Shown: positions 3,910-11,207 of the stretch, one piece after another
Position numbering within the stretch: position 1 is the first letter of the stretch
How the letters are laid out: each line of letters begins with the position of its first letter
Source: an uncultured Lachnospiraceae bacterium
GTDB taxonomy: Bacteria; Bacillota; Clostridia; Lachnospirales; Lachnospiraceae
Length of the DNA: 11,358 bases
NCBI GenBank assembly: GCA_958426095.1
Contig: CATZYB010000073.1
Coordinates: 1-11,358 of the forward strand
Reading direction: 5' to 3'
Notes under the pieces: generated by a model
What the model was told of the DNA's origin: nothing
The model's input: only the letters and a program-made list of their open reading frames with translations
Database searches by the model: none
Made by a program: the position numbers and the translations under genes

Positions 3910-5454
3910 ATGGGAAAGTCAGATAATCAACTGGATTTTAGCAGATATGACAAGGCGCTGGATTTGAACCAGCTTATGGGGCAGGGAATTGAGGCGGTGG
4001 CCGGAGAGCTGGTGTATACTCGTGAGATCTATGAGAAGCTGAATGCCATATTTGAAGATTCCCAGGATGGATTTTTTATTACGGACGGTGAAGGCCGGGT
4101 TTTGAAGGTGAATAAAGCCTATGAGGAAATGTCGGGAATCAGAGGGGAAGAGATTTTGGGCAGCAATGTGAAGGAATTGGAAGGTAAAATGATATCCTAT
4201 TCTGCTTCCCTTATAACTATTCGTTCCGGAAAGCCGATGACAATTGAACAGACCTTTTACAGGACCGGACGAAAGGCTTATATCAGCAGCACCCCGATTT
4301 TTGATGATGAAGGAAATATTGTCATGATCGTGAGCAATACCCGGGACTTTCAGATGATTGAAGATTTGCGGAGGGAACTTTCTCAGAAAAATGAGCAGGT
4401 CTTAGAATATGAAGAGCGGATAAAAGCGATCGCACAGCAAAACGTGAATCAGTCGCAGCTTCTGGTCAACGATCCGAAAATGTATGACACGATTTATAAG
4501 GCCTTGAAGGTAGCGGATAAGGATGCGACGGTGCTGATTCAGGGGGAAACCGGAACGGGGAAGGAAATGTTGGCAAATTTTATCCATCAGAACAGTTTGA
4601 GGAAGGATAAGATCATGCTTTGCCTGAACTGCGGGGCCATATCGAAGGATTTGATCGAGACGGAATTGTTTGGCTACGTGGGCGGTGCGTTTACGGGGGG
4701 CCTGCCAAAGGGAAAGCCGGGGTATTTTGAAATCGCCGACGGCGGGACGTTGTTTCTGGATGAAATCGGCGAGCTTCCTTTTAATGTCCAGATGAAGCTG
4801 CTGAGAACACTTCAGGAAAAAGAAATTATTCGTGTAGGTGCGGGAAAGCCTAAAAAAGTGGACGTGCGGGTGATCGCAGCCACCAACAGAGACTTGATGA
4901 AAATGGTGGAGCAGAATGAATTCCGGGCGGACTTGTATTATCGGCTGAATGTGGTGAATATTGAAATACCGCCGCTTCGGGAGAGAAAACAGGACATCAT
5001 TCCGCTGACAGATTTATTTTTGAAAAGATTTAATGACAAATTTAAAACGAATAAAAGTCTTAGCACCTACTCCTATAAAATGCTGGAGGATTATGAGTGG
5101 CCGGGAAATGTCAGGGAATTAAAGAATACGATTGAAAAAATGGTCATTCTAAGTGATGAAGATATTATCTCTGTGGCGGATATTGAAAAACAGGAATCGC
5201 GTTTTGCTGTGGAACATTCGGAAATTGAAACGGTAAATCTAAAGGAAATTTTGGAACAGATCGAACTTCAATATATTGACGACTATTATGGCGCTTATAA
5301 AACTCTCGAAAGGGCCGCGGCAAAATTAGGAATGAATGTAAAAACTCTTTCAAGAAGGAAAAGGTATCTTGAACAAAAATATGGTGACAGTGAACAAAAA
5401 GTCCGTTATGGAGCCGGAGAAAAGAAACTAAATAAAAAAGATTCTCAAATATAA
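3910..5454 (+). CDS. PAS-domain sigma-54-dependent transcriptional activator
   Basis: A 514-residue bacterial enhancer-binding protein. Residues about 45-150 form a PAS sensor (DSQDGFFITDGEGRVLKVNKA), followed by a helical, probably coiled-coil linker (150-180). The AAA+ domain (about 185-415) has Walker A GETGTGKE (212-219), Walker B TLFLDEIGEL (280-289), the FRADLYYRLN arginine-finger region and the WPGNVRELKN sensor region. The loop that contacts sigma-54 is GAFTGG (259-264) instead of the usual GAFTGA. A Fis-type helix-turn-helix lies near 463-490 (LERAAAKLGMNVKTLSRRK), followed by a lysine-rich tail. No receiver domain is present, so a small ligand sensed by PAS is likely. The start has AGGGGGA about seven bases upstream. 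It precedes abfD, whose promoter is sigma-54 type with palindromic upstream sites, so it probably activates abfD. Confidence 0.93.
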   Translation: MGKSDNQLDFSRYDKALDLNQLMGQGIEAVAGELVYTREIYEKLNAIFEDSQDGFFITDGEGRVLKVNKAYEEMSGIRGEEILGSNVKELEGKMISYSASLITIRSGKPMTIEQTFYRTGRKAYISSTPIFDDEGNIVMIVSNTRDFQMIEDLRRELSQKNEQVLEYEERIKAIAQQNVNQSQLLVNDPKMYDTIYKALKVADKDATVLIQGETGTGKEMLANFIHQNSLRKDKIMLCLNCGAISKDLIETELFGYVGGAFTGGLPKGKPGYFEIADGGTLFLDEIGELPFNVQMKLLRTLQEKEIIRVGAGKPKKVDVRVIAATNRDLMKMVEQNEFRADLYYRLNVVNIEIPPLRERKQDIIPLTDLFLKRFNDKFKTNKSLSTYSYKMLEDYEWPGNVRELKNTIEKMVILSDEDIISVADIEKQESRFAVEHSEIETVNLKEILEQIELQYIDDYYGAYKTLERAAAKLGMNVKTLSRRKRYLEQKYGDSEQKVRYGAGEKKLNKKDSQI

Positions 5455-5507
5455 GAAAAATCTCATAAATGAGAAAATGAAGACGAAGAAAAATCTCATA
5501 AATGAGA
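5443..5507. promoter_or_regulatory. Palindromic upstream activator sites for the sigma-54 activator
   Basis: TCTCATAAATGAGA occurs perfectly at 5461-5474 and 5494-5507, each a 6-bp inverted repeat around AA, with centres 33 bp apart. A weaker third site (11 of 14) at 5443-5456 overlaps the activator's stop codon. They sit about 60-110 bp upstream of the -24 element, where enhancer-binding proteins bind. Binding by the neighbouring Fis-type HTH is inferred from position. Confidence 0.75.
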
Positions 5508-5567
5508 ATAATGCCGGGGCGTTTTGAAAAAAAGCTGATTTTTTGGGGACAATTCGGATGCTTCAAG

Positions 5568-5584
5568 TTGGCATGAAATTTGCT
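5568..5584 (+). promoter_or_regulatory. Sigma-54 (-24/-12) promoter of abfD
   Basis: TTGGCATGAAATTTGCT matches the sigma-54 consensus with GG at 5570-5571 and GC at 5582-5583, separated by exactly ten bases. Transcription would start near 5595, about 50 nt before the abfD ATG. It is the only promoter of this type I see here, and it lies next to a sigma-54 activator gene. Confidence 0.88.
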
Positions 5585-5644
5585 ACTTAGTTAAATGAGT
5601 AACAAAAATGGCAACAAAATAATAAATAAAAAGGAGCGATAATT

Positions 5645-7096
5645 ATGGCCTTAATGACAGGAAAAGAGTATGAAGAAAGTTTAAAAAAATTGAAGATGCG
5701 GATTTTTCTTTTTGGAGAGGAAATTGAAACAGCGGTTGGCAATCCGATTCTTCAGCCGTCTATTAATTCTGTCAAAGCAACTTATGATTTAGCCCATATG
5801 CCGGAATACGAGGATTTAATGACAGTAACCTCTAATCTTACCGGAGAAAAGATTAATCGTTTTACCCATATTCATCAGAGCGCGGAAGATTTGGTAAAGA
5901 AAGTAAAAATGCAGCGTCTGCTTGGACAGAAAACAGCAGCCTGTTTCCAGCGTTGTGTTGGTATGGACGCTTTTAATGCGGTATACAGCACAACTTATGA
6001 AGTAGACCAGAAGTGCGGAACTCATTATCATGAGAATTTCCGGAAATTTGCTGCATATGTTCAGGAAAACGACCTGGTTGTTGACGGTGCGATGACAGAT
6101 ACAAAGGGTGATCGAAGCTTGTCGCCATCCAAACAGGCGGATCCGGATTTATATCTGCACGTGGTTGAACGCCGCCCGGACGGTATCGTTGTCCGCGGAG
6201 CCAAAGCGCATCAGACAGGTATTGTCAATTCCCATGAGGTTCTCGTAATGCCGACAGTAGCTATGGGACCGGATGATAAGGACTATGCAGTTTCCTTCGC
6301 TGTGCCTCTGGATTCCGAAGGCCTGATCATGGTCGTTGGACGTCAGAGCTGTGATACAAGAAAAACCGAGAACACCACATTGGATGTAGGTAACGACGTT
6401 TACGGCGGTATGGAAGCATTGACTGTTTTTGATAACGTATTTGTTCCAAACGACCGTATTTTCTTAAATGGTGAAACTGAATTTGCAGGTATGCTTGTCG
6501 AACGTTTTGCCGGATACCACAGACAGAGCTACGGCGGATGTAAAGTCGGCGTGGGCGATGTGCTGATCGGTGCGACAGCTCTTGCAGCCGAATATAATGG
6601 CGCTGAAAAAGCTTCCCATATTAAAGATAAATTGATCGAAATGACCCATTTGAATGAAACCTTGTACTGCTGCGGTATTGCATGTTCCTCTGAGGGAACG
6701 GAGACCGCTTCGGGAAACTATCTCATCGATCTGATGCTGGCCAATGTCTGTAAACAGAACGTTACCCGCTTCCCATATGAAATTGCCCGTCTGGCCCAGG
6801 ATATTGCCGGCGGCTTGATGGTAACGCTGCCTTCCGAAAAAGATATCAATCATCCGGTAGCCGGCGCTTATATTAAGAAATATTTTGCCGGAACATCGAC
6901 AACGCCGATTGAAAACCGCTTTAAGGTAATGCGTCTTATCGAAAACCTGACCATGGGAACCGCCGCTGTCGGATATCTGACCGAATCTCTTCACGGCGCA
7001 GGAAGCCCGCAGGCTCAGAGAGTCGTTATTTCCAGACAGAGCAACATGCCGGGTAAAAAAGAACTGGCAAAAGCCATTGTACATATTGAAGATTAA
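5645..7096 (+). CDS. abfD: 4-hydroxybutyryl-CoA dehydratase / vinylacetyl-CoA isomerase
   Basis: A 483-residue flavoprotein of the HpaB/acyl-CoA dehydrogenase-like fold. It resembles C. aminobutyricum AbfD (about 490 residues) along its whole length, with shared stretches such as KVKMQRLLGQKTA, IVVRGAKAHQTG and FAGYHRQSYGGCKVGVGD. The enzyme dehydrates 4-hydroxybutyryl-CoA to crotonyl-CoA by a ketyl-radical route using FAD and a [4Fe-4S] cluster. The known cluster ligands are present as C100, C104, H292 and C299, and the following lysine (K300) is kept. GTG and TTG starts are not needed: AAGGAG at 5631-5636 precedes ATG by eight bases. It is oxygen-sensitive and cytosolic, acting in succinate or 4-aminobutyrate fermentation to butyrate. 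It stands alone between a sigma-54 promoter and a terminator, with no partner dehydrogenase or CoA-transferase in view. Confidence 0.95.
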   Translation: MALMTGKEYEESLKKLKMRIFLFGEEIETAVGNPILQPSINSVKATYDLAHMPEYEDLMTVTSNLTGEKINRFTHIHQSAEDLVKKVKMQRLLGQKTAACFQRCVGMDAFNAVYSTTYEVDQKCGTHYHENFRKFAAYVQENDLVVDGAMTDTKGDRSLSPSKQADPDLYLHVVERRPDGIVVRGAKAHQTGIVNSHEVLVMPTVAMGPDDKDYAVSFAVPLDSEGLIMVVGRQSCDTRKTENTTLDVGNDVYGGMEALTVFDNVFVPNDRIFLNGETEFAGMLVERFAGYHRQSYGGCKVGVGDVLIGATALAAEYNGAEKASHIKDKLIEMTHLNETLYCCGIACSSEGTETASGNYLIDLMLANVCKQNVTRFPYEIARLAQDIAGGLMVTLPSEKDINHPVAGAYIKKYFAGTSTTPIENRFKVMRLIENLTMGTAAVGYLTESLHGAGSPQAQRVVISRQSNMPGKKELAKAIVHIED

Positions 7097-7107
7097 TTAA
7101 GAAACGG

Positions 7108-7148
7108 GGCGCCCCAAAGGTCTCAAAGAACTTGTGGGGCGCCTTTTT
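7108..7148 (+). terminator. Intrinsic terminator of abfD
   Basis: GGCGCCCCA (7108-7116) pairs perfectly with TGGGGCGCC (7135-7143), extended inward by AAG with CTT, and is followed by TTTTT and a second T-run at 7152-7158. It insulates abfD from the ribosomal operon. Confidence 0.9.
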
Positions 7149-7176
7149 GAGTTTTTTTAAAAGTACAAAAAAGAAC

Positions 7177-7205
7177 TTGCATCTTTTTGTAAAATCGTGT
7201 ATAAT
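7177..7205 (+). promoter_or_regulatory. S10 operon promoter
   Basis: TTGCAT (7177-7182), a 17-nt spacer ending in GTG, and a perfect TATAAT (7200-7205). Transcription near 7212 gives an untranslated leader of about 229 nt before rpsJ. Confidence 0.85.
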
Positions 7206-7211
7206 ACTAAA

Positions 7212-7440
7212 CGTTGTGACATTGATAGCTGTGAAGCGTGAGGTTGCTGCAGGCCATGCAGGTGTTCCGTGGAGCGAATGTCAAGTTAGAAAACTGGCGA
7301 CAAGTCACTGTACAAAGTAGAACCATCTGTGAGGAACAGAGATGACGTGTGCGTAGAGAGATAAGGACACACACGGGAAGATGTACAGTCACCGCTTGTC
7401 GTACTGAATGTAAAAGTGCGAAAAGGAGGCGACTTTTTTT
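7212..7440 (+). promoter_or_regulatory. Structured S10 operon leader
   Basis: Two folded domains can be read. The first is closed by TGACATT (7217-7223) with AATGTCA (7277-7283) and contains CTGCA/TGCAG. The second is closed by GACAAG (7299-7304) with CTTGTC (7395-7400) and ACTGTACA (7307-7314) with TGTACAGT (7382-7389). It encloses two hairpins, CATCTGT with ACAGAGATG (7324-7344) and CGTGTG with CACACG (7346-7375), making a three-way junction. The rpsJ ribosome binding site follows at 7424-7429. No ORF fits, so it is probably a ribosomal-protein autoregulatory leader. S10 leaders bind L4 in enteric bacteria; the ligand here is unknown. Confidence 0.65.
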
Positions 7441-7758
7441 ATGGCAAGTCAAGTAATGAGAATTACGTTAAAAGCGTATGATCACAAATTAATCGATCAG
7501 AGTGCCGCAAAAATTATCGAAACTGTAAAGAAAACCGGATCTAAGGTGAGTGGACCAGTGCCGCTGCCGACAAAGAAAGAAGTAGTTACAATTCTTAGAG
7601 CTGTACACAAATATAAAGATTCCCGGGAACAGTTCGAACAGAGAACACATAAGAGACTGATCGATATCATCACACCAACCCAGAAAACTGTAGATGCATT
7701 ATCCAGACTGGAAATGCCTGCTGGTGTGTACATTGACATCAAGATGAAAACAAAATAA
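7441..7758 (+). CDS. rpsJ: 30S ribosomal protein S10
   Basis: A 105-residue protein matching S10 end to end (E. coli 103), with the typical RITLKAYDHKLID start, the SGPVPLPTKKEVVTILR segment and the HKRLIDIITPT segment. S10 sits in the 30S head and also acts as NusE in antitermination complexes with NusB. It is the first gene of the S10 operon. AGGAGG at 7424-7429 is 11 bases from ATG, slightly long, and lies between AAAAGT (7412-7417) and ACTTTT (7432-7437), which can pair to place it in a loop. A 129-nt gap separates it from rplC. Confidence 0.98.
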   Translation: MASQVMRITLKAYDHKLIDQSAAKIIETVKKTGSKVSGPVPLPTKKEVVTILRAVHKYKDSREQFEQRTHKRLIDIITPTQKTVDALSRLEMPAGVYIDIKMKTK

Positions 7759-7887
7759 TTAATAATGGAAATTATCCTTAGTGTTGAGGAAGTATATAGA
7801 TTGCCGTTCGGCAAAGTTACCGAATCAATACATCTAGGATGATTGCACATACAGTGTAATCCGCTGTAGATGAAACAGGAGGTAAAT
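7759..7887 (+). promoter_or_regulatory. Structured rpsJ-rplC intergenic region
   Basis: The gap is long for a ribosomal operon and holds clear structure. TTGCCG with CGGCAA (7801-7814) forms a tight hairpin. CATCTA (7831-7836) with TAGATG (7867-7872) encloses an inner stem GATTGCAC (7841-7848) with GTGTAATC (7854-7861). The second structure ends four bases before the rplC AGGAGGT. It may be a translational control or RNA processing site; the role is unknown. Confidence 0.5.
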
Positions 7888-8517
7888 ATGAAGAAAGCGA
7901 TTTTAACAACCAAAGTTGGAATGACTCAGATTTTCAACGAAGATGGAGTATTAACTCCAGTAACTGTTCTTCAGGCTGGACCTTGTGTTGTAACGCAGGT
8001 TAAGACTGTAGAGAATGATGGATACGCTGCAGTTCAGGTTGGATTCGGCGATATCAGAGAAAAATTAGTGAACAAACCGATGAAAGGTCACTTTGCAAAA
8101 GCAGGTGTTGCTCCAAAGAGATTTGTTCGGGAATTCAGATTAGAAGATGCTGAAAGCTATGCTGTAGGTCAGGAGATCAAAGCAGATGTTTTTGCTGCTG
8201 GAGATAAGGTGGACGCTACGGCCAAATCCAAAGGTAAAGGCTATCAGGGCGCGATCAAGAGACACGGACAGTCCAGAGGACCTATGGCTCACGGTTCCAA
8301 ATACCACAGACATGCAGGTTCCAATGGTTCTGCAACAACGCCAGGCCGCGTTTTCAAAGGAAAGAAAATGCCTGGACATATGGGTGCAGTAAGAATCACC
8401 GTTCAGAATCTTGAAGTTGTCAGAGTTGATGCTGAACAGAACTTAATCTTAGTTAAAGGTGCGGTACCAGGACCTAAGAAATCTTTAGTAATGATTAAGG
8501 AATCAACCAAAGCCTAA
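7888..8517 (+). CDS. rplC: 50S ribosomal protein L3
   Basis: 209 residues, the same length as E. coli L3. The N terminus MKKAILTTKVGMTQIF and the central loop that reaches the peptidyl-transferase centre (KGKGYQGAIKRHG at 115-127, GSKYHRHAGS, FKGKKMPGHMG) are typical. L3 is an early 23S-binding assembly initiator. I chose ATG 7888 over the in-frame ATG at 7870 because CAGGAGGT lies directly upstream with normal spacing and the family starts here. The glutamine methylated in E. coli L3 appears to be a threonine in GSATTPGR, consistent with a lineage lacking that modification. Confidence 0.98.
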   Translation: MKKAILTTKVGMTQIFNEDGVLTPVTVLQAGPCVVTQVKTVENDGYAAVQVGFGDIREKLVNKPMKGHFAKAGVAPKRFVREFRLEDAESYAVGQEIKADVFAAGDKVDATAKSKGKGYQGAIKRHGQSRGPMAHGSKYHRHAGSNGSATTPGRVFKGKKMPGHMGAVRITVQNLEVVRVDAEQNLILVKGAVPGPKKSLVMIKESTKA

Positions 8518-8544
8518 TGAGCTTTGAGGAAGGAGGACATACAG

Positions 8545-9162
8545 ATGGCAAACGTATCTGTTTATAATATCGAAGGCAATCAGATTGGCGAGATGGAATT
8601 AAGCGATGCAGTGTTTGGCGTTGAAGTAAACGAACATCTCTTGCATATGGCTGTTGTAAATCATCTTGCTGCAAAACGCCAGGGAACACAGAGCGCAAAA
8701 ACTCGTTCTGAAGTCAGCGGCGGAGGAAAGAAACCATGGAGACAGAAAGGAACCGGTCATGCAAGACAGGGTTCAACAAGAGCTCCGCAGTGGACAGGCG
8801 GCGGTGTTGTATTTGCTCCAAAGCCAAGAGATTATTCTTTCAAACTGAACAAGAAAGAAAGAAGAGCAGCTCTTAAATCTGCTTTATCTTCCAGAGTTGC
8901 TGAAAACAAGATCATCGTTTTAGACGCATTCAATATGGAAGAAGTTAAAACAAAGAAATTCAAAGCTGTTATGGATGCTTTAAAAGTTTCCAAAGCGCTG
9001 GTTGTTGTTGATGATAATAACAATGTTGTATTATCCGCAAGAAACATTCCGGATGTTAAGACAGCTTCTACAAGTACAATTAACGTATACGATATTCTGA
9101 AATATGACACATTAGTGGTTACTCAGGATGCAGTTGCTACAATCCAGGAGGTGTACGCATAA
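8545..9162 (+). CDS. rplD: 50S ribosomal protein L4
   Basis: 205 residues (E. coli 201). A globular domain surrounds the long basic loop at about 45-98 (KRQGTQSAKTRSEVSGGGKK, KGTGHARQGSTRAPQW, GGGVVFAPKPRDYS) that lines the peptide exit tunnel near the constriction. L4 also binds the S10 leader as operon repressor in gamma-proteobacteria; whether that holds here is unknown. ATG 8545 is preferred over 8524 because AGGAGG precedes it at good spacing and MANVSVYN is the family start. Its stop overlaps the rplW start by one base (TAATG), implying coupling. Confidence 0.98.
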   Translation: MANVSVYNIEGNQIGEMELSDAVFGVEVNEHLLHMAVVNHLAAKRQGTQSAKTRSEVSGGGKKPWRQKGTGHARQGSTRAPQWTGGGVVFAPKPRDYSFKLNKKERRAALKSALSSRVAENKIIVLDAFNMEEVKTKKFKAVMDALKVSKALVVVDDNNNVVLSARNIPDVKTASTSTINVYDILKYDTLVVTQDAVATIQEVYA

Positions 9163-9461
9163 TGGCTGATATTAAATATTATGACGTAATCCTTAAACCA
9201 GTGATTACAGAAAAAAGTATGAACCAGATGGCTGAGAAAAAATACACTTTCTTAGTGCATCCGCAGGCTACAAAGAGCCAGGTAAAAGAAGCTGTTGAAA
9301 AAATGTTCGAAGGCACAAAGGTTGCCAGCGTAAACACCATGAACTGTGAAGGCAAAAACAAACGCCGCGGTATGGTTTACGGAAAAACAGCAAAAACAAA
9401 GAAAGCAATCGTTAAATTAACAGAAGACAGCAAAGATATCGAAATCTTCGCCGGGTTATAA
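9162..9461 (+). CDS. rplW: 50S ribosomal protein L23
   Basis: 99 residues (E. coli 100), with the typical VILKPVITEKS start, a basic loop (NCEGKNKRRGM) and a strand-rich C terminus. L23 sits at the tunnel exit and docks trigger factor and SRP. CAGGAGGT lies within the end of rplD, and the start overlaps its stop. The TAA stop falls inside the first copy of a 19-nt direct repeat whose second copy lies 108 bp further on, so the 3' end of this gene borders a rearranged spacer. The coding sequence is full length. Confidence 0.98.
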   Translation: MADIKYYDVILKPVITEKSMNQMAEKKYTFLVHPQATKSQVKEAVEKMFEGTKVASVNTMNCEGKNKRRGMVYGKTAKTKKAIVKLTEDSKDIEIFAGL

Positions 9462-9581
9462 GACTTGCTGAAAACGAGTGAAACGAAGTTTGAAGCTTAG
9501 TCGGGCCCGCTTCGCGACCCTTAATGAAACCGAAGGTTGAATTTAGTGGAGCGAAGATACCTGTTATAAGACTTGCTGAAA
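9455..9581 (+). repeat. 19-nt direct repeat bounding a 108-bp spacer element
   Basis: GTTATAAGACTTGCTGAAA occurs at 9455-9473 (containing the rplW stop) and again at 9563-9581. Between them two further similar blocks follow one another: TGAAACGAAGTTTGAAGCTTAG near 9479-9500 and TGAAACCGAAGGTTGAATTTAG near 9525-9546. A GC-rich potential hairpin (GGGCCCGCTTCGCGACCC, 9503-9520) lies between these. The rest of the rplW-rplB gap, 9582-9641, shows nothing but the rplB ribosome binding site. It looks like an inserted or amplified repetitive element. Confidence 0.6.
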
Positions 9582-9641
9582 CCTATAAATATACGCAAAC
9601 AAGCGTGACAATAAATCAGACACTTGAAAGGAGTGAACAAA

Positions 9642-10487
9642 ATGGGTATTAAGACATTTAACCCATATACACCTTCCAGAAGACATATGACCAGCTCTGA
9701 TTTCGCGGAGATCACAAAATCCACACCGATGAAATCCTTAGTTGCGAAAAAGAAAAAAACAGCTGGACGTAATAATCAGGGAAAAATTACAGTTAGACAT
9801 CACGGCGGTGGCGCAAAACAGAAATACAGAATTATCGATTTTAAGAGAAATAAAAAAGACGGTATTCCGGCTACAGTTAAAGCAATCGAATACGATCCAA
9901 ACAGAACAGCAAATATCGCTCTGATCTGCTATGCAGACGGTGAATATGCTTATATCCTGGCTCCAAACGGACTTCAGGTTGGAATGACAGTTATGAGCGG
10001 CACCGGTGCTGAAGTCAGAGTAGGTAACTGCTTACCTCTTTCCGAAATTCCTGTTGGTACTCAGGTACACAACATTGAGTTATATCCTGGCAAGGGTGGT
10101 CAGTTGGCTCGTTCCGCTGGTAACTCTGCACAGTTAATGGCTAAAGAAGGAAAATATGCAACTCTTAGATTACCTTCCGGTGAAATGAGAATGGTGCCGA
10201 TCAACGGCCGCGCTACAATCGGTCAGGTTGGAAACACAGATCATGAACTGATCAATATCGGTAAAGCTGGCCGCAAACGTCACATGGGTATCCGCCCAAC
10301 AGTCCGCGGTTCCGTTATGAACCCGAACGACCATCCACACGGTGGTGGTGAAGGACGCGCACCAATCGGTCGTTCCGGCCCAATGACTCCATGGGGCAAA
10401 CCGGCACTGGGTCTTAAGACTCGTAAGAAGAACAAGAAATCCAATAAGATGATTGTTCGCAGACGCGACGGAAGCATGATTAAATAA
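9642..10487 (+). CDS. rplB: 50S ribosomal protein L2
   Basis: 281 residues (E. coli 273). It contains the RHHGGGAKQKYR segment (52-63) and the hallmark MNPNDHPHGGGEGR (226-239), whose histidine (H231) is conserved near the peptidyl-transferase centre, followed by a basic C-terminal tail. L2 is needed for subunit association. ATG 9642 is preferred over 9624 because GAAAGGAG lies eight bases upstream and MGIKTFNPYTPSRR is the family N terminus. It is separated from rplW by an unusual 180-nt spacer. Confidence 0.98.
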   Translation: MGIKTFNPYTPSRRHMTSSDFAEITKSTPMKSLVAKKKKTAGRNNQGKITVRHHGGGAKQKYRIIDFKRNKKDGIPATVKAIEYDPNRTANIALICYADGEYAYILAPNGLQVGMTVMSGTGAEVRVGNCLPLSEIPVGTQVHNIELYPGKGGQLARSAGNSAQLMAKEGKYATLRLPSGEMRMVPINGRATIGQVGNTDHELINIGKAGRKRHMGIRPTVRGSVMNPNDHPHGGGEGRAPIGRSGPMTPWGKPALGLKTRKKNKKSNKMIVRRRDGSMIK

Positions 10488-10511
10488 GAATAATCTAAGG
10501 AGGTAAGACGC

Positions 10512-10790
10512 ATGTCTAGATCATTAAAAAAAGGACCATTTGCAGATGCAAGTTTGCTTAAAAAAGTAGACGCTATGAACGCTGCCGGCGACAAGTCTGT
10601 TATTAAGACCTGGTCCCGCCGTTCCACAATCTTCCCGCAGATGGTTGGACATACAATTGCTGTACATGATGGCAGAAAACATGTTCCAGTATATGTTACA
10701 GAAGATATGGTTGGTCATAAATTAGGAGAATTCGTTGCCACTCGTACTTACAGAGGACATGGCAAGGACGAAAAGAAAGCAAGACGTTAG
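10512..10790 (+). CDS. rpsS: 30S ribosomal protein S19
   Basis: 92 residues, the same as E. coli, with MSRSLKKGPF at the N terminus and IKTWSRRSTIFPQMVGHTI and HKLGEFVATRTYRGH further in. S19 lies in the 30S head, contacts S13 and takes part in the head-central protuberance bridge. AAGGAGG precedes the start at seven bases. It follows rplB by 24 nt and precedes rplV by 20 nt, in canonical order. Confidence 0.98.
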   Translation: MSRSLKKGPFADASLLKKVDAMNAAGDKSVIKTWSRRSTIFPQMVGHTIAVHDGRKHVPVYVTEDMVGHKLGEFVATRTYRGHGKDEKKARR

Positions 10791-10810
10791 TTTGAAAGGA
10801 GGTTTTATCC

Positions 10811-11197
10811 ATGGCTAAAGGACATAGATCCCAGATTAAAAGAGAAAGAAATGCGAATAAAGATACAAGACCAAGCGCAAAGTTATCCTACGCCAGAGTA
10901 TCCGTTCAGAAAGCGTGCTTCGTTCTCGATGCAATCAGAGGCAAGGATGTAAAAACAGCATTAGCAATTTTGGCATATAACCCAAGATATGCTTCTACAG
11001 TTATAGAGAAATTATTGAAATCTGCAATCGCAAACGCAGAGAACAACAATGGAATGAACCCAGACAACTTATTCATTGAAGAGTGCTACGCAGACAAGGG
11101 CCCTACAATGAAGAGAATCAGACCGAGAGCACAGGGCAGAGCTTACAGAATCGAAAAGAGAACAAGCCACATTACCATCGTGCTGAATGAGAGATAG
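10811..11197 (+). CDS. rplV: 50S ribosomal protein L22
   Basis: 128 residues, longer than E. coli L22 (110) because of a basic N-terminal extension of roughly 18 residues (MAKGHRSQIKRERNANKDTR), a form common in Firmicutes. The core starts at AKLSYARVSVQKA. The tunnel-lining hairpin is GPTMKRIRPRAQGRAYRIEK, the region where macrolide-resistance changes occur in other bacteria. AAAGGAGG precedes the start by eight bases. Confidence 0.97.
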   Translation: MAKGHRSQIKRERNANKDTRPSAKLSYARVSVQKACFVLDAIRGKDVKTALAILAYNPRYASTVIEKLLKSAIANAENNNGMNPDNLFIEECYADKGPTMKRIRPRAQGRAYRIEKRTSHITIVLNER

Positions 11198-11207
11198 GAG
11201 GAAAATC

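Noticed and set aside
6464..7084. 206-codon minus-strand frame inside abfD
   Set aside because: It lies wholly antisense to the highly conserved C-terminal half of abfD; the open frame is a by-product of that gene's codon use.
7412..7440. AAAAGT/ACTTTT followed by T-run as an attenuator terminator before rpsJ
   Set aside because: The stem is only six mostly A-T pairs with the ribosome binding site in its loop; it is too weak for efficient termination. It is kept only as a possible translation control hairpin.
7132..7452. Short frames in the rpsJ leader as a leader peptide
   Set aside because: They have no ribosome binding site and cross the terminator or the paired helices. The RNA structure explains this stretch better.
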